Source of the DNA: Cladocopium goreaui
Lineage: Eukaryota > Sar > Dinophyceae > Suessiales > Symbiodiniaceae
Length of the DNA stretch: 64,000 bases
Direction: 5' to 3'
Assembly (NCBI GenBank): GCA_947184155.2
Contig: CAMXCT020000310.1
Span: 157,478 to 221,477, forward strand
The notes beneath the pieces were generated by a model. That model was given only the letters and a program-made list of their open reading frames with translations. It did no database searches and was not told the DNA's origin. Made by a program: the position numbers and the translations under genes. This document shows positions 42,815-52,864 of this stretch, one piece after another. Every line of letters begins with the position of its first letter. The stretch's first letter is position 1.

Positions 42815-43200
42815 TGTAATTGTAGTGTAGTGTAATTAGTGTAGTATAGTGTACTGTACTGTACTGTACCGTAGTACCGTAACGTAGTCTAGTGTACTTT
42901 ACGGTTGTGTAACTAGTTCAGTGTAGTGCATAGTGTAGTGTAGCGTAGTGTAGTTGTACTTGTAATGTAATGTAAGTAGTGTACTGTAGTGTACTGTAGT
43001 CTACTGTAGTCTACTTTGACGTACTGTAGTGTACTGTAGTGTACTGATGTGTACTGTAGTGTACTGTAGTGAACTGTTATGTAGTGTAGTGTACTGTAGT
43101 GTTCTGTAGTTGCAGTTGTAGTTGCAGTTGCAGTTGTAGTCGCAGTTGTAGTCGCAGTTGTAGTCGCAGTTGTAGTCGCAGTCGCACTTGTAATTCTAGT
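42815..43200 (+). repeat. Pentamer array GTAGT / GTACT and 12-bp GTAGTCGCAGTT units
   Basis: GTACTGTAGT and related decamers repeat with slippage over 42830-43110. They are followed by GTAGTTGCAGTT and four GTAGTCGCAGTT units (43136-43185). The reverse frame 42913-43353 reads tyrosine/threonine/histidine repeats and is an artefact. Confidence 0.93.
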
Positions 43201-43299
43201 ATGGCGAAATGGTAGTTGTAATAGTTGCTGTTGTAGCTGTAGTTGTTGTTGTCTTGTTGTGAACGTCCAAGAGCGCCTTTTATATAATATGCCTACTTC

Positions 43300-43560
43300 G
43301 AAATTAATCTTGCGCCACAACGGCGTTCGCTGTTTGAACATCTCAACTTCCAAAAGTGCTCTGAGTTTTTAGCACGTTTGACATCAAAATGTGCTTCGCG
43401 GCGTGCACTTTCTTAACATCTCAGCTTCCAAAAGTGGTCCGAGCATGGTGTGCTTTGTACATTTTGACTTGGAAATGTGCTTCACGCCACAACGGCACGC
43501 GCTTTTTGAACATCTCAACTTCCATAAGCGATCCGAATCCCTCAGTTTTTCCCCAAACAG
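43300..43560 (+). repeat. Flank repeat F, about 3 units (left side of nested block)
   Basis: Units contain AAAATGTGCTTCGCGCCACA, ACGGCGTGCACTTT, then ACATCTCAACTTCCAAAAGT. Copies begin near 43309 (partial), 43387 and 43470. The same repeat appears in the same orientation at 45809 and 45905, on the far side of the minisatellite block. Confidence 0.88.
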
Positions 43561-45790
43561 TGCACTGCTAGGGGTTCTTAATGCTTTCTTAAGGTGTCCG
43601 CCTTGGTGTTGGATGGTGTGTCCGCCTTCCCGAGGGTCTTGTCTCCCCTTGTCTCCCTTTGTCTCCCTTCTTGTTTCCCTTTGTCTCCCCTTGTCTCCCC
43701 TTGCGTCCCCTTGTCTCCCCGTTGGATGGTGTGTCCGCCGTGTCCGCCTTCCCGCGGGTCTTGTCTCCCCTTGTCTCCCCTTTTGTCTCCCCTTGTCTCC
43801 CTTCTTGTTTCCCAAGCAGAGTACTGTTAGCGGTTCTTAATGCTTTCTTAAGGTGTCCGCCTTGGTGCTGGATGGTGTGTCCGCCTTCCCGAAGGTCTTG
43901 TCTCCCTTTGTCTCCCATTGTACCCCTTCTTGTTTCCCCTTGTTGGATGGTGTGTCCGCCTTGCCGAGGGTCTTGTCTCCCTTTGTCTCCCACTGTACGC
44001 CTTCTTGTTCGCCTTTGTTGGATGGTCTTGTCTCCCTTTGTCTCCCACTGTACCCTTCTTGCTTCCCCTTGTTGGATGGTACGTCCGCCTTTCCGACGGA
44101 CTTGTCTCCTTTTGTCTCCCGTTGTACTCTTTCTTGTTTCCCTTTGTTGGATTCTCCCTTTGTCTACCATTGTGCCCCTTCTTGTTTTCCCTTGCTGGAT
44201 GGTGCGTCCGGCTTGCTGACGTCTTGCCTCCCATTGCCCCCCATCGTCTCTCATTGTTTAATTGTCTCCCCACATGTGTGCCTGTGTTGGATGGTGTGCC
44301 CGAGGTCTTGTCTCCCCTTCTCTCCCATTGAGCCAATTGTCTCCCATTGCCTCCCCACACGTGTGCCTGTGTTGGATGGTGCGTCCGCCTTTTCGACGCC
44401 TTGTCGTTCCTTTTTGTCTCCCATTGTCTCGCCACATGTGTGCCTTTGTTGGATGGGGTCTTGTCTTATCTGCCTGTGTTGGACGGTGTGCCTGCCTTCA
44501 CGACGTCTTGACTCCCCACGTGTGTGCCTGTGATGGTATGTCTGCCTGATGGCATTTCCGCCTTCCCGAGGTCTTGTCTCCCCTTGTTTCCCGTTGCCTC
44601 CCAGTGTCTCCCCACAATATACGTTTGTGTTGGATGGTGTGTCCGCCTTCCCAAGGTCTTGTCTCGCCTTGTATCTTCCATTGTCTCCCACCTCCCTTCT
44701 TGTTTCCCTTTCTTGGATGGTGTGCCCGCCTTTTCAAGGTCTTGTCTCCCTGGTCTCCACGTGTCCCCCAGGGTGCCTCTTTTGGATGGTGTGTCCGCCT
44801 TCCCCAGCTCTTCTCTCCCCTTCTCTCCCATTGAGCCCATTGTCTCCCATTGTCTGCCCACACTTGTGCCGCCTTTTCGACGTCTTGTCTTCCCTTTTGT
44901 CTCCCCACATGTGTGCCTGTGTTGGGTGGGGTCTTGTCTTGTCTGCCTGTGTTGGACGGTGTGTCCGCCTTCTCGAGGTCTTGTCTCCCCTTGTCTCCCA
45001 CATGTGTGCCTGTGATGGATGGTGCCTCAGCCTTGGATGGTGTGTCCGCCTTCCCGCGGTCTTGTCTCCTCGTGTCTGCCTGTGTTGGATGGTGTGTCCG
45101 CCTTCCCGGGGTCTTGTTTCCCCTTGTCTCCCATCTCCCTTCTTGTTTCCCTTTGTTGGATGGTGTGTCCGCCTCCTCGACGTCTTGTCTCTTGTCTCCC
45201 ACTGTCTCCTCACATGTGAGCCTGTGTGAGATGGTTTGTCCGCTTCCCCAAGGTCTTGTCTCCACTTGTCTTCCATTGCCTCCCATTGTCCGCCCAATTG
45301 CCTCCCATTGTCTCCCTTCTTGTCTCCCCGTCTCCCGTTGTCTCCGGTTGCGTTTCATTGTTTCCCATTGTCTCCCCACATGTGTGCCTGTGTTGGACGG
45401 TGTGTCCCACATCCCAAGGTCTTGTCTCCTTTTGTCTCCCATTGTCTCCCCACATGTGTGCCTGTAACGTTCTGTGTTGGATGGTGCGTCCGCCTTCCCG
45501 CGGTTTTGTCTCCCTCTTAGTCTCCCATTGTCTCCCTTCTTGTTTCCCTGTGTTGGATGGTGTGTCCGCCTTCCCGAGGTTTTGTCTCCCTTGTCTCCCA
45601 GCTTGTCTCTGAGCTGGTCTTCCTTCTTGTCTCCCCAGCTTGTCTCCCAACTTGTCTGTCTTCTTGTTTCCCTTCGTGGTGGGTGGTCTGATTTTGCATT
45701 TTTTTTCAACCAGTGTACTGTTAGGGGTTCTTAATGCTTTCTTAAGGTGTCCGCCTTGGTGTTGGATGCTGTGTCCGCCTTCCCGGTGTA
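43551..45790 (-). repeat. Nested minisatellite block (about 75-90 bp units) with three boundary motifs
   Basis: On the plus strand, TTGGATGGTGTGTCCGCCTT, CCCGAGGTCTTGTCTCCC, TTGTCTCCCATTGTCTCCCC and ACATGTGTGCCTGTG repeat for about 2.1 kb. A boundary motif, GTACTGTTAGGGGTTCTTAA then TGCTTTCTTAAGGTGTCCGC, occurs at about 43561, 43821 and 45715, dividing the block into a short (260 bp) and a long (1.9 kb) compartment. Both strands are open for long stretches (403 codons at 44498-45709, reverse); these frames mirror the units. Confidence 0.93.
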
Positions 45791-45799
45791 ATTAACACT

Positions 45800-45960
45800 T
45801 TTGAACATCAAAATGTGCTTCGCGCCACAACGGCGTGCACTTTTCCACATCTCAACATCCAAAAGTGTTCCGACGTTGAGGTGTTTGTAGCATTTTGGCT
45901 TCCAAATGTGCTTTGCGCCACAACGGCGTGCAATTTTTCACCTCTCATCTCACCAGATGG
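45800..45960 (+). repeat. Flank repeat F, 2 units (right side of nested block)
   Basis: ATGTGCTTCGCGCCACAACG (45817) and ATGTGCTTTGCGCCACAACG (45906) match the left flank at 43.30-43.53 kb. Between them 45887-45900 reads GTAGCATTTTGGCT, one base short of the core of the dinoflagellate spliced leader. Confidence 0.88.
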
Positions 45961-46989
45961 CTCCGCACCCGCCGCTTTAGCGAGCCCACTTTTCGACCCT
46001 CCGGAGCCACAAATCATTGGAAAAACACAGTGTTTCGCGACTTTCCTACGTTTTCGCGCACCTGCATCTTCTTTCTTCTGCCTTTCTCTTCTCTGATCTT
46101 CTTTTTCGATAAATAATGAAACTGAATTTGTCTTGAATGTATTCTTCTACGATCCATCGCATAAGCATACACTGACTAATATACCCTGCCTGTATCTTGG
46201 AGAGCTTGGCCATGTCTGCATTCATTCGGACCAACAAAAATGACCCAGGGATCTTGGGTGCACCGGTAGCATTCTTGAGAGTGTTGCTGTTGTCTGAGCA
46301 CTGGGAGACGCTTTCTTGGGATCTCGAAAATTGGCGCGTCATGATCTTCATGCGGCCTTTAAAGGAATCACGCTTTCCCGACTGGGATCCTGACTTGAAT
46401 ATCATTTCCAAATTTGGCCGCATAAAGAGTCATCGATGCATCCGATCCAAGACGGAGGAGAGTCGCACGACTTGAATGGGTGTTGGGCTTTGATGGAAAC
46501 GCAAAGTAGCCTCAATCACTTCACCTGACTCAAGCTGGAACGGAAATGCTCAAGGACTGGAAATGCTGGAAAGGCTGGATTGAGTCTTGAGACGTTTTGA
46601 GTTTTCGTTGAGTCCTGTTTGAACAGCTGGACCTTTCACACCTTGTCATCAATTCAAAAATCATTTGGTTGACATGGGCAATTCAAAACCCGCAAACAAG
46701 AAACTCTACAAGCAAGGGTCAAATCATGTTAAAACATATTAAAGCATTACCAAATCTTATCCATGTAGAGTTGCCTAAGGTCTCCGGGGGGAAGCCAACG
46801 CACCACTCCTTTACAGCTCGCCAGTCCTTGCCAAATGATTCCGATGGCTGAAGCAGTGTGAAGACAAAATGTAGCTGTTACCTCTGAGATCTCACCATGT
46901 TCCAGTGCAACATCACTTTCGCAGAAGTCTTCATTTCAAGCCTTCCCATGAAGACAGAAACTGTTTCGAAACGGACATTGCACATTGAC

Positions 46990-47115
46990 ACCCGCAATTT
47001 CGAGTCTCCAGCCCAAGTCATCCCAAGTCGTCCCAAGTCATCCCAAGTCGTCCCATGTCATCCCAAGTCGTCCCAGGTCATCCCAAGTCATCCCAAGTCA
47101 TTCCATGTCATTCCA
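46990..47115 (+). repeat. Decamer array TCCCAAGTCA / TCCCAAGTCG
   Basis: About eleven decamers run from 47008 to 47110, ending in TTCCATGTCATTCCAAATCC. The array is imperfect and sits inside an otherwise single-copy segment. The minus frame 47088-47270 reads protein-like sequence (ESWGVFLQHLSEILAPRL) and runs into the array. Confidence 0.9.
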
Positions 47116-47273
47116 AATCCACCATCCATGTCCCAAAGGTTCTCCTCCACTTGGATCAAGGCCACTGAACGACATGTCAAACGCGGTGCCAGGATCTCCG
47201 ACAAGTGCTGCAAGAAAACGCCCCATGATTCATCAGGCTTGGAACCCCAAGCTTCGCGGAGTTTCCACAATGC

Positions 47274-47783
47274 GTGCCTGCATGCAAAACAATACAGGAG
47301 AGAAATCGAAAAGGACCTCTGTTCGCTGAAGAGCTAGAGTTACAGCTACAAAGCAGGACCGCACGACAAAAACGAAAGAACTGGCAGCTACGCAGCTTTG
47401 CGCCGACCTGGCAGCTAGGCTCTGAATGTCGCTGCTACGTCGTGAGAGCAGCGCAAATGAACGGAGGAAAATTGAAAGCAGAACAAAGCTGCACAGCGCG
47501 GATACTCGGTTTCAAAGCTATACAGACCTTCGCAATTATTCAGGAAATTATTCAACGATCCCCAGCGTCCAAGACAGTTGAAAACGGTCAAACCCTTCTA
47601 CTGTGTGTGGTTTGCCAAATTTTTCCAGGTTGCACTTCGGCAAGAATCTTCAAAAGTCTGGCGAGGTTCAACGAGTCCTGGCTGCAGCTTGAGGTGTATA
47701 ATATAATCACTAGTGGGTCTATTTTGAGCACCAAAACGTATATACTGAGTCAAAGGGATCCTGCTGCAAATTTATTGGGCTAG
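47274..47783 (+). CDS. Open frame of 169 codons, unassigned
   Basis: One of the two longest frames outside repeats. It begins MPACKTIQERNRKG, includes FKAIQTFAIIQEIIQRSPAS and LLLCVVCQIFPGCTSARIFK, and stops naturally. It overlaps the end of another forward frame (46897-47337). At this local AT content a random frame of this length is not excluded. No domain visible. Confidence 0.14.
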   Translation: MPACKTIQERNRKGPLFAEELELQLQSRTARQKRKNWQLRSFAPTWQLGSECRCYVVRAAQMNGGKLKAEQSCTARILGFKAIQTFAIIQEIIQRSPASKTVENGQTLLLCVVCQIFPGCTSARIFKSLARFNESWLQLEVYNIITSGSILSTKTYILSQRDPAANLLG

Positions 47784-48584
47784 TGTGAATACCTGAAGCT
47801 GAAAGGGAACAAGAAAGGTAGGTACAGAAATAATTGTGGAACAAAATACACATCTGGCCAAACATTCGGGAATTTTCACAAAGTGCAGCATCAAGAATGG
47901 TATAGAGAGGAGCGCTGTGATTGGCCTCGGGGGAAGCCACATGGGATACCAGTTTGTCAAATGCAAATTGTTTTGAAATCCTGTGTTGCCAATCAATTGA
48001 TCAAATCTAGCGATGTGGATTTCCCAAATCAAGTTTCACAAGCTCTCCTTAGCCTTCACCCGCAAGCTGTCACGAACAGACCTGCAAAACAAGGTCAAAG
48101 CCACGTCAAAGCCACATCGAAACCCCGTCAATTACAAATCCATTGGGGTCTGCGATTCAAGCACGAATCACCCGAGTCCAGCCCTCCAATGGCACTACAC
48201 ATCACTTCTTGCCACTGTCCGCGTGCGAACAAAATGTCAAAATAAATCCAACACAAACAAATACCCGAAGAATACGGTTCCTAAATAGAATACCTATGGG
48301 CTGGGGCAGCGCAATCCCGCAAGATTGTCTTGCAGGAATGTTCTGCATGGTTTTCCTTCATCTGTCCGTTTCAAGGCCAGGTATCTCCAAGAAAATGGTA
48401 AACACCGAGGGTTGACATGTTTTTGACATGGTTCTCGCCTGGTTTGCCTTTCTTGATTCAAAACCAAAATCACTTGGGGACGATTCGAAAAAAAAACTCA
48501 GAGCTATCCCAAGACCTGTAGGACCTTCGGGCGCAGGAGATGAGTGACCACAGAACATGACATGCAGAATTGATATTTTTATAT

Positions 48585-48662
48585 ACTATTGTCACAACCT
48601 TATCAAAACATTGTCATAACATTGTCACAACCTTGTCATAACATTGTCACAAGATTGTCACA
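48585..48662 (+). repeat. CATTGTCACAA / CCTTGTCATAA tandem repeat
   Basis: About six units of 11-12 bases alternate between TTGTCACAAC, TTGTCATAAC and TTATCAAAAC over roughly 75 bp. Confidence 0.9.
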
Positions 48663-48984
48663 GCACGAATACCATATTATCGAATTGGTTTCTCGCCAAA
48701 CAACTTCTGCCACAACATGATTATGGTCCTGGGTTTGAAAGAAGTATTCGATATTGTTCAATAATCATATGCAAATCCTACTGGAGGTTGTGTGTTCTGC
48801 ACCCTTTCAAAATCTGTGAAATACCATGAAATATACCATGTTATTGACGTGTCAGTCTATGCCCCCAGCCTCAAGGCATTCTCCACTCTCCGGCCTCAGC
48901 AATCAACACTGGGAGTGGGTGGATTGGAGTATTATCTCAGAGTCTGGCAAGGGAAAACATGAACTCTGTTTGGAAAATGGAAAA

Positions 48985-49062
48985 AAACAGCAGCAGCAGC
49001 AACAACAACAACAACAACAAGAACAAGAACAAGAACAGGAAGAAAAACAAAAAGACAACAGC
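48985..49062 (+). repeat. CAG / CAA / AAG triplet tract
   Basis: AGCAGCAGCAGC, then ACAACAACAACA, then AGAACAAGAACAAG form a purine-rich triplet run of about 75 bp. It precedes the 11-mer cluster and resembles the longer triplet array at 49945. Confidence 0.93.
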
Positions 49063-49120
49063 CCCGTATATTGCCTTTTACTCATCCTCCTTCCCATTCC
49101 CTGGGTGGGGTTGGGGTGCC

Positions 49121-49868
49121 CCATTTTGTAGTGAACCAACCCCTTTCTCTACAAAATGGCTCCGGTACAGAGTCTCCATCCTACAAAATGGTCTGTCTAT
49201 AACCCATGGCTCTACAAAATGGTAGTGCCTGTCACCTGCTTTGATCCACAAATATATTGACAATTTTGTCAAAAAATGATCAAACCAGTGATCTTATAAA
49301 ACATATAAAAATCCCAGAACCATTTTGTAGAGCCTCTATGTTGGCAAGACCTCAGCGTCAACTGCCTTTTTCCCAGTGCCATTTTGTAGGGTTTTTACCC
49401 TCTAGTCCATCTTCACTCATCCTTGTCGGAGGCGGATCCATTTTTTTCATGCAACTTTTGCAGCATATTTTCTATTTTTTTGCCAACAATGTGCCGGCAA
49501 TCCTTCTGCAGATGGAAACTTTTTCCGAGCCAACCATTGCAAACACAAATATGCACTTACAAAGTGGTACATTTATTGAAACGATGGGTTCTCTACAGAA
49601 TGGCTAGCTGATTTTTCTTTGTCAATGACTAATTCACATTTTTTTAAACCACCAAATCATACCCTTAAAAACATCTACAAAATGGTTTTTTGTTTGTTAC
49701 AAAATGGTTTGTCTTGGTGCCCATAAATGATCATGCCTTCAAAACAAAAATGATAAAACCAGGTAAAACCCACAAATTACTACAAAATGGTATGCTCGAC
49801 CCCATTTCCAGCCCCTACTTTCCACAGAATGGTGCCCTATAGGCACCCCAACCCCTCCCATTCTGTGG
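49121..49868. repeat. Cluster of the 11-mer CTACAAAATGG in both orientations
   Basis: Exact copies occur at 49149, 49181, 49212, 49675 and 49780 (forward) and at 49121, 49320 and 49379 (as CCATTTTGTAG). Close variants stand at 49557 (CTTACAAAGTGG), 49593 (CTACAGAATGG), 49697 (TTACAAAATGG), 49822 (CCACAGAATGG) and 49858 (CCATTCTGTGG). Spacing is irregular (28-296 bp) and intervening sequence is not repeated. The pattern resembles dispersed binding sites or ends of very small insertions more than a tandem repeat. Confidence 0.85.
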
Positions 49869-49944
49869 AGGAAATGGCAAGGGGGATTTTTACTCTTCAA
49901 AATTCAAGACGCTATTGCAAAGGACCCGTTGTTGGTCTAGGCCC

Positions 49945-50044
49945 CCCAACAACAACGACGACGACGACGTCGACGACGACAACGACAACAACAACAACAA
50001 CGACAACCACAACCACAACAACAACAACGACGACGACGACGACG

Positions 50045-50076
<32 letters not shown>

Positions 50077-50143
50077 AACAACAACAACAACAACCACGAC
50101 AACGACAACGACAACAACAACAACAACAACCACAACCACAACC

Positions 50144-50184
<41 letters not shown>

Positions 50185-50222
50185 AACAACAACAACAACG
50201 ACAACAACAGCAGCAACAGTTT
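49945..50222 (+). repeat. Triplet array AAC / GAC
   Basis: About 90 triplets of AAC, GAC and ACC type, with a hexamer ACAACG period in places, form a strand without T. It ends GCAGCAACAG. Six-frame translation gives poly-threonine, asparagine/aspartate, valine or leucine/serine artefacts. Confidence 0.97.
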
Positions 50223-52864
50223 GCAATTGTTCGAAAATATGAAGCAATTGCAGCAAAGCACCGCTTCGGGTAGTCAAGCTGGCAACAAAATCACACACAT
50301 CAAAAAAGGGAAACCCTGTCAAACACGGTACTTCTGTGCATGTCGTCACATGCTGACGACGTATATAACATGGGCAAATTCAAAAGAGAGAAGTCGAATG
50401 GTTCGAATTCGGATCTTCGAAGAGCCGAATGAATCGTTTGACCCTTTTAAAATTTTGATCACTTTTTCATCGCCGACGCGGAGCTGAACACGGACACGGA
50501 GCCAGCAGGTCGAGGCCTCTGTCTGGCCAAGTCGCTGGACAGGAGTAGAAGAAGCTGCCGTGGCTCCTTGCCTTGCGAAGCGCGCGAAGATTTTGCACGT
50601 CAAGAACATGGCCATACATGGCCAAATGTCATGCAATAACATCAAATGACTTTCTCTGACTTTCTGGTATGAAAATATATGAAACTCATCTGAATGACAC
50701 TGCTTCCGAACCAGAATGGAATGATATGAAGAGATGCAAGGCAATACTCAATTGAAATACCAATGTGGAGTACATGTCATACAAATGACACACTCTTCAT
50801 CAGTATGTGAGATTCATAAAACTCGGGCACATCACATGTCCATACGTTTCGTGAGACTGTGCATGGGCAAAGCCTGCCACAGTTTTAAAGGATTCTAAGG
50901 GTCTCTGAAGATTGAAATTTTGGCAGATGCTCTGCGAATGCGCTCTGAATGCCCTGAGCTTTCTGCGCTGAGCTTTCTGAGATTTCCGCTTGTCGAGAGT
51001 TGCGATGAGGTCGTCGAGACTGCGCTGTCCAAGCTGTCGTTGCTGTTGAGGCTCAAGGTGCCCCTGATCAAGGAACAAAGCCTACGAATTCACGATCAAA
51101 AACATATCAAAATCAAATTCAAAGCCGTGTAATTTATTCTAATGATTTGTATTGCGAAGAACTTATATGCTGAAGTTTACAACTGGTGCAAGTCAGCGCT
51201 TGCGGCGCTTACATCGGAAATGCATTTTGTGCAGACGGGAATGTTTCAGCCTGACCGGCCTCATTGTCATGTCAGTCATCGCGATACCTCGTGTTTCCTG
51301 AGTGTAAAACTGTTGGAATTGCATCTAATCTCTGCTACAGTCTTGTGTGCTGTCTCAGCAACCGACCGCCGCTCCACGGCAAACCGGTGAGATCGACTCA
51401 GACCTAGGCAGAAAAATTCGCAGGCGTGTCAAACAGGCCGCTATAGCACAAGTCCCGAATAGCACTCCCGATCATTCAATCCTGTTGCGAGGTGATATTG
51501 TGTCAAACATGTTTCTACTCAATCCTGCTGCTGTTTCCTGGCGTCCCTCTGCGTTTCACTTCTCAAACTGACGGCCAAAACGCAAAAAAAAAAAACATGT
51601 GTACCTTTGATGTCCTTTGATCCAAGACAATTGAAGTTCCAACCGGGGATCGCCACCAAACCAAACAAGATCGCCACCAAACCAAGCAAGACCGCAGGAG
51701 AGCAGCGTGGACAGTACCCTCCCGAACTCTCATATTAGAGATGACTCCTCAAAGTTAGGAGTGGAGAATCGAGTTTGCGGATTTTCAGGCCAGCTTCACG
51801 CTATTGAATTGAGTCTTCAATTCCTGATACTCTCTCATTGTTTCTCCACGCATGACATCGTGTGTAGTCTCTGCTCTGCCGGGTGGCTCTGCCGGATGGC
51901 TCTGCCTGTGGCTCTGGGCAACTTAGGTCTAAAGAGTTAGTGTGCGGTGGGAACATGTGTGGACTGTGCGAACTTTAGTGTTTCCCTCCTTCCAGCGGAC
52001 TACTTGCAGCAGAAGCATGTGTTGGTGCTTTCATTTTAGTTCCACAGGCTAGCGTCTTGTATGGTCTTGTATTACCAGATCAGCTGCACCACCTGTGGTG
52101 GTCATTTGTGTGTGTTGTTCAGAGTCCGGCCTCAGGCCTTCCTGTCACCTGTCTTTTCGTTTGTTGCTTTGGATACCCTCCAGTTGGTTGACAGACACAT
52201 GGGACCACGTGGAGCAGTCAGCTCATGGTTTTGTACAAATGGGTGAGGTGTTGGCGAAGCCTTGCAACAAGAGGAAATCGACAGCAACAAGTTGCAACAA
52301 GTCAATGACAAGTCACAGACAAGGCATTTTGGCCAGAGGATTGTTTTGCAGTCCGCTCATTTATATAGTATATGTGCATTGCGATAAACGGATCGGAAGA
52401 TAAGATCCGATCAGGACTGGGTTCCGAGCTCACAAGCAGTGATTGTGCACCCCAACCGTCAGCTTTTGAGCCAGCTATGTCCAGCTATGCAAAGCGGGAG
52501 TACAAAAGAAAAGTCAAAAAAAGATCAGGAAGTCAAGATATGCGAAGGCAGACTGGCGTCATTGTTGTGTCGATGACAATTCAAGATCTTTGGACCTAGG
52601 CGGAGTTATAAAGCCTCCAAAACAGTAAGTCAGACACAAGACTCTTGCCAGCTACGACTCTTACATCAGCTTTGGATCTATTGATCACGTGGGTTTGGAC
52701 ATGCCTGTTATATCTCCTATCTCGTTCCATGCTTAGGCTCTTTGCTGCTGTGCTAGGACAGCGTTCCTTCCATCTCAACTAGCTGAACACAGGTCAAGCC
52801 TGCAGCAAACTAAACTGCTCTGAAACGCTTTCAGGCACCTGCAACGGGCTGCACCATCACTGCA
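50223..52864. other. Apparently single-copy segment, no gene recognised
   Basis: Short frames only (up to 132 codons, reverse 50346-50744). Direct duplication of ATCGCCACCAAACCAA occurs at 51650-51685. No domain, RNA or repeat family recognised. Confidence 0.4.

Larger units (their letters stand above)
45961..48980. other. Mostly single-copy segment with weak exon-like frames
   Basis: Contains a short TCCCAAGTCA array (46990-47115) and an ACATTGTCACAA array (48585-48662). Forward frames 46197-46475 (92 codons) and 47274-47783 (169 codons) and reverse frames 46046-46423 and 47088-47270 overlap or adjoin. No family recognised. Confidence 0.35.

Noticed and set aside
44498..45709. A 403-codon reverse frame
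   Set aside because: It mirrors the minisatellite units; opposite-strand frames over the same DNA are also long.
41338..45790. CRISPR-like arrays (regular repeats of 36 and about 80 bp)
   Set aside because: There are no unique spacers of constant length; units abut directly, and the surroundings are eukaryotic in character.
49787..50242. A poly-threonine protein of 151 codons
   Set aside because: It is a translation of the AAC/GAC triplet array; other frames and the reverse strand are equally open.
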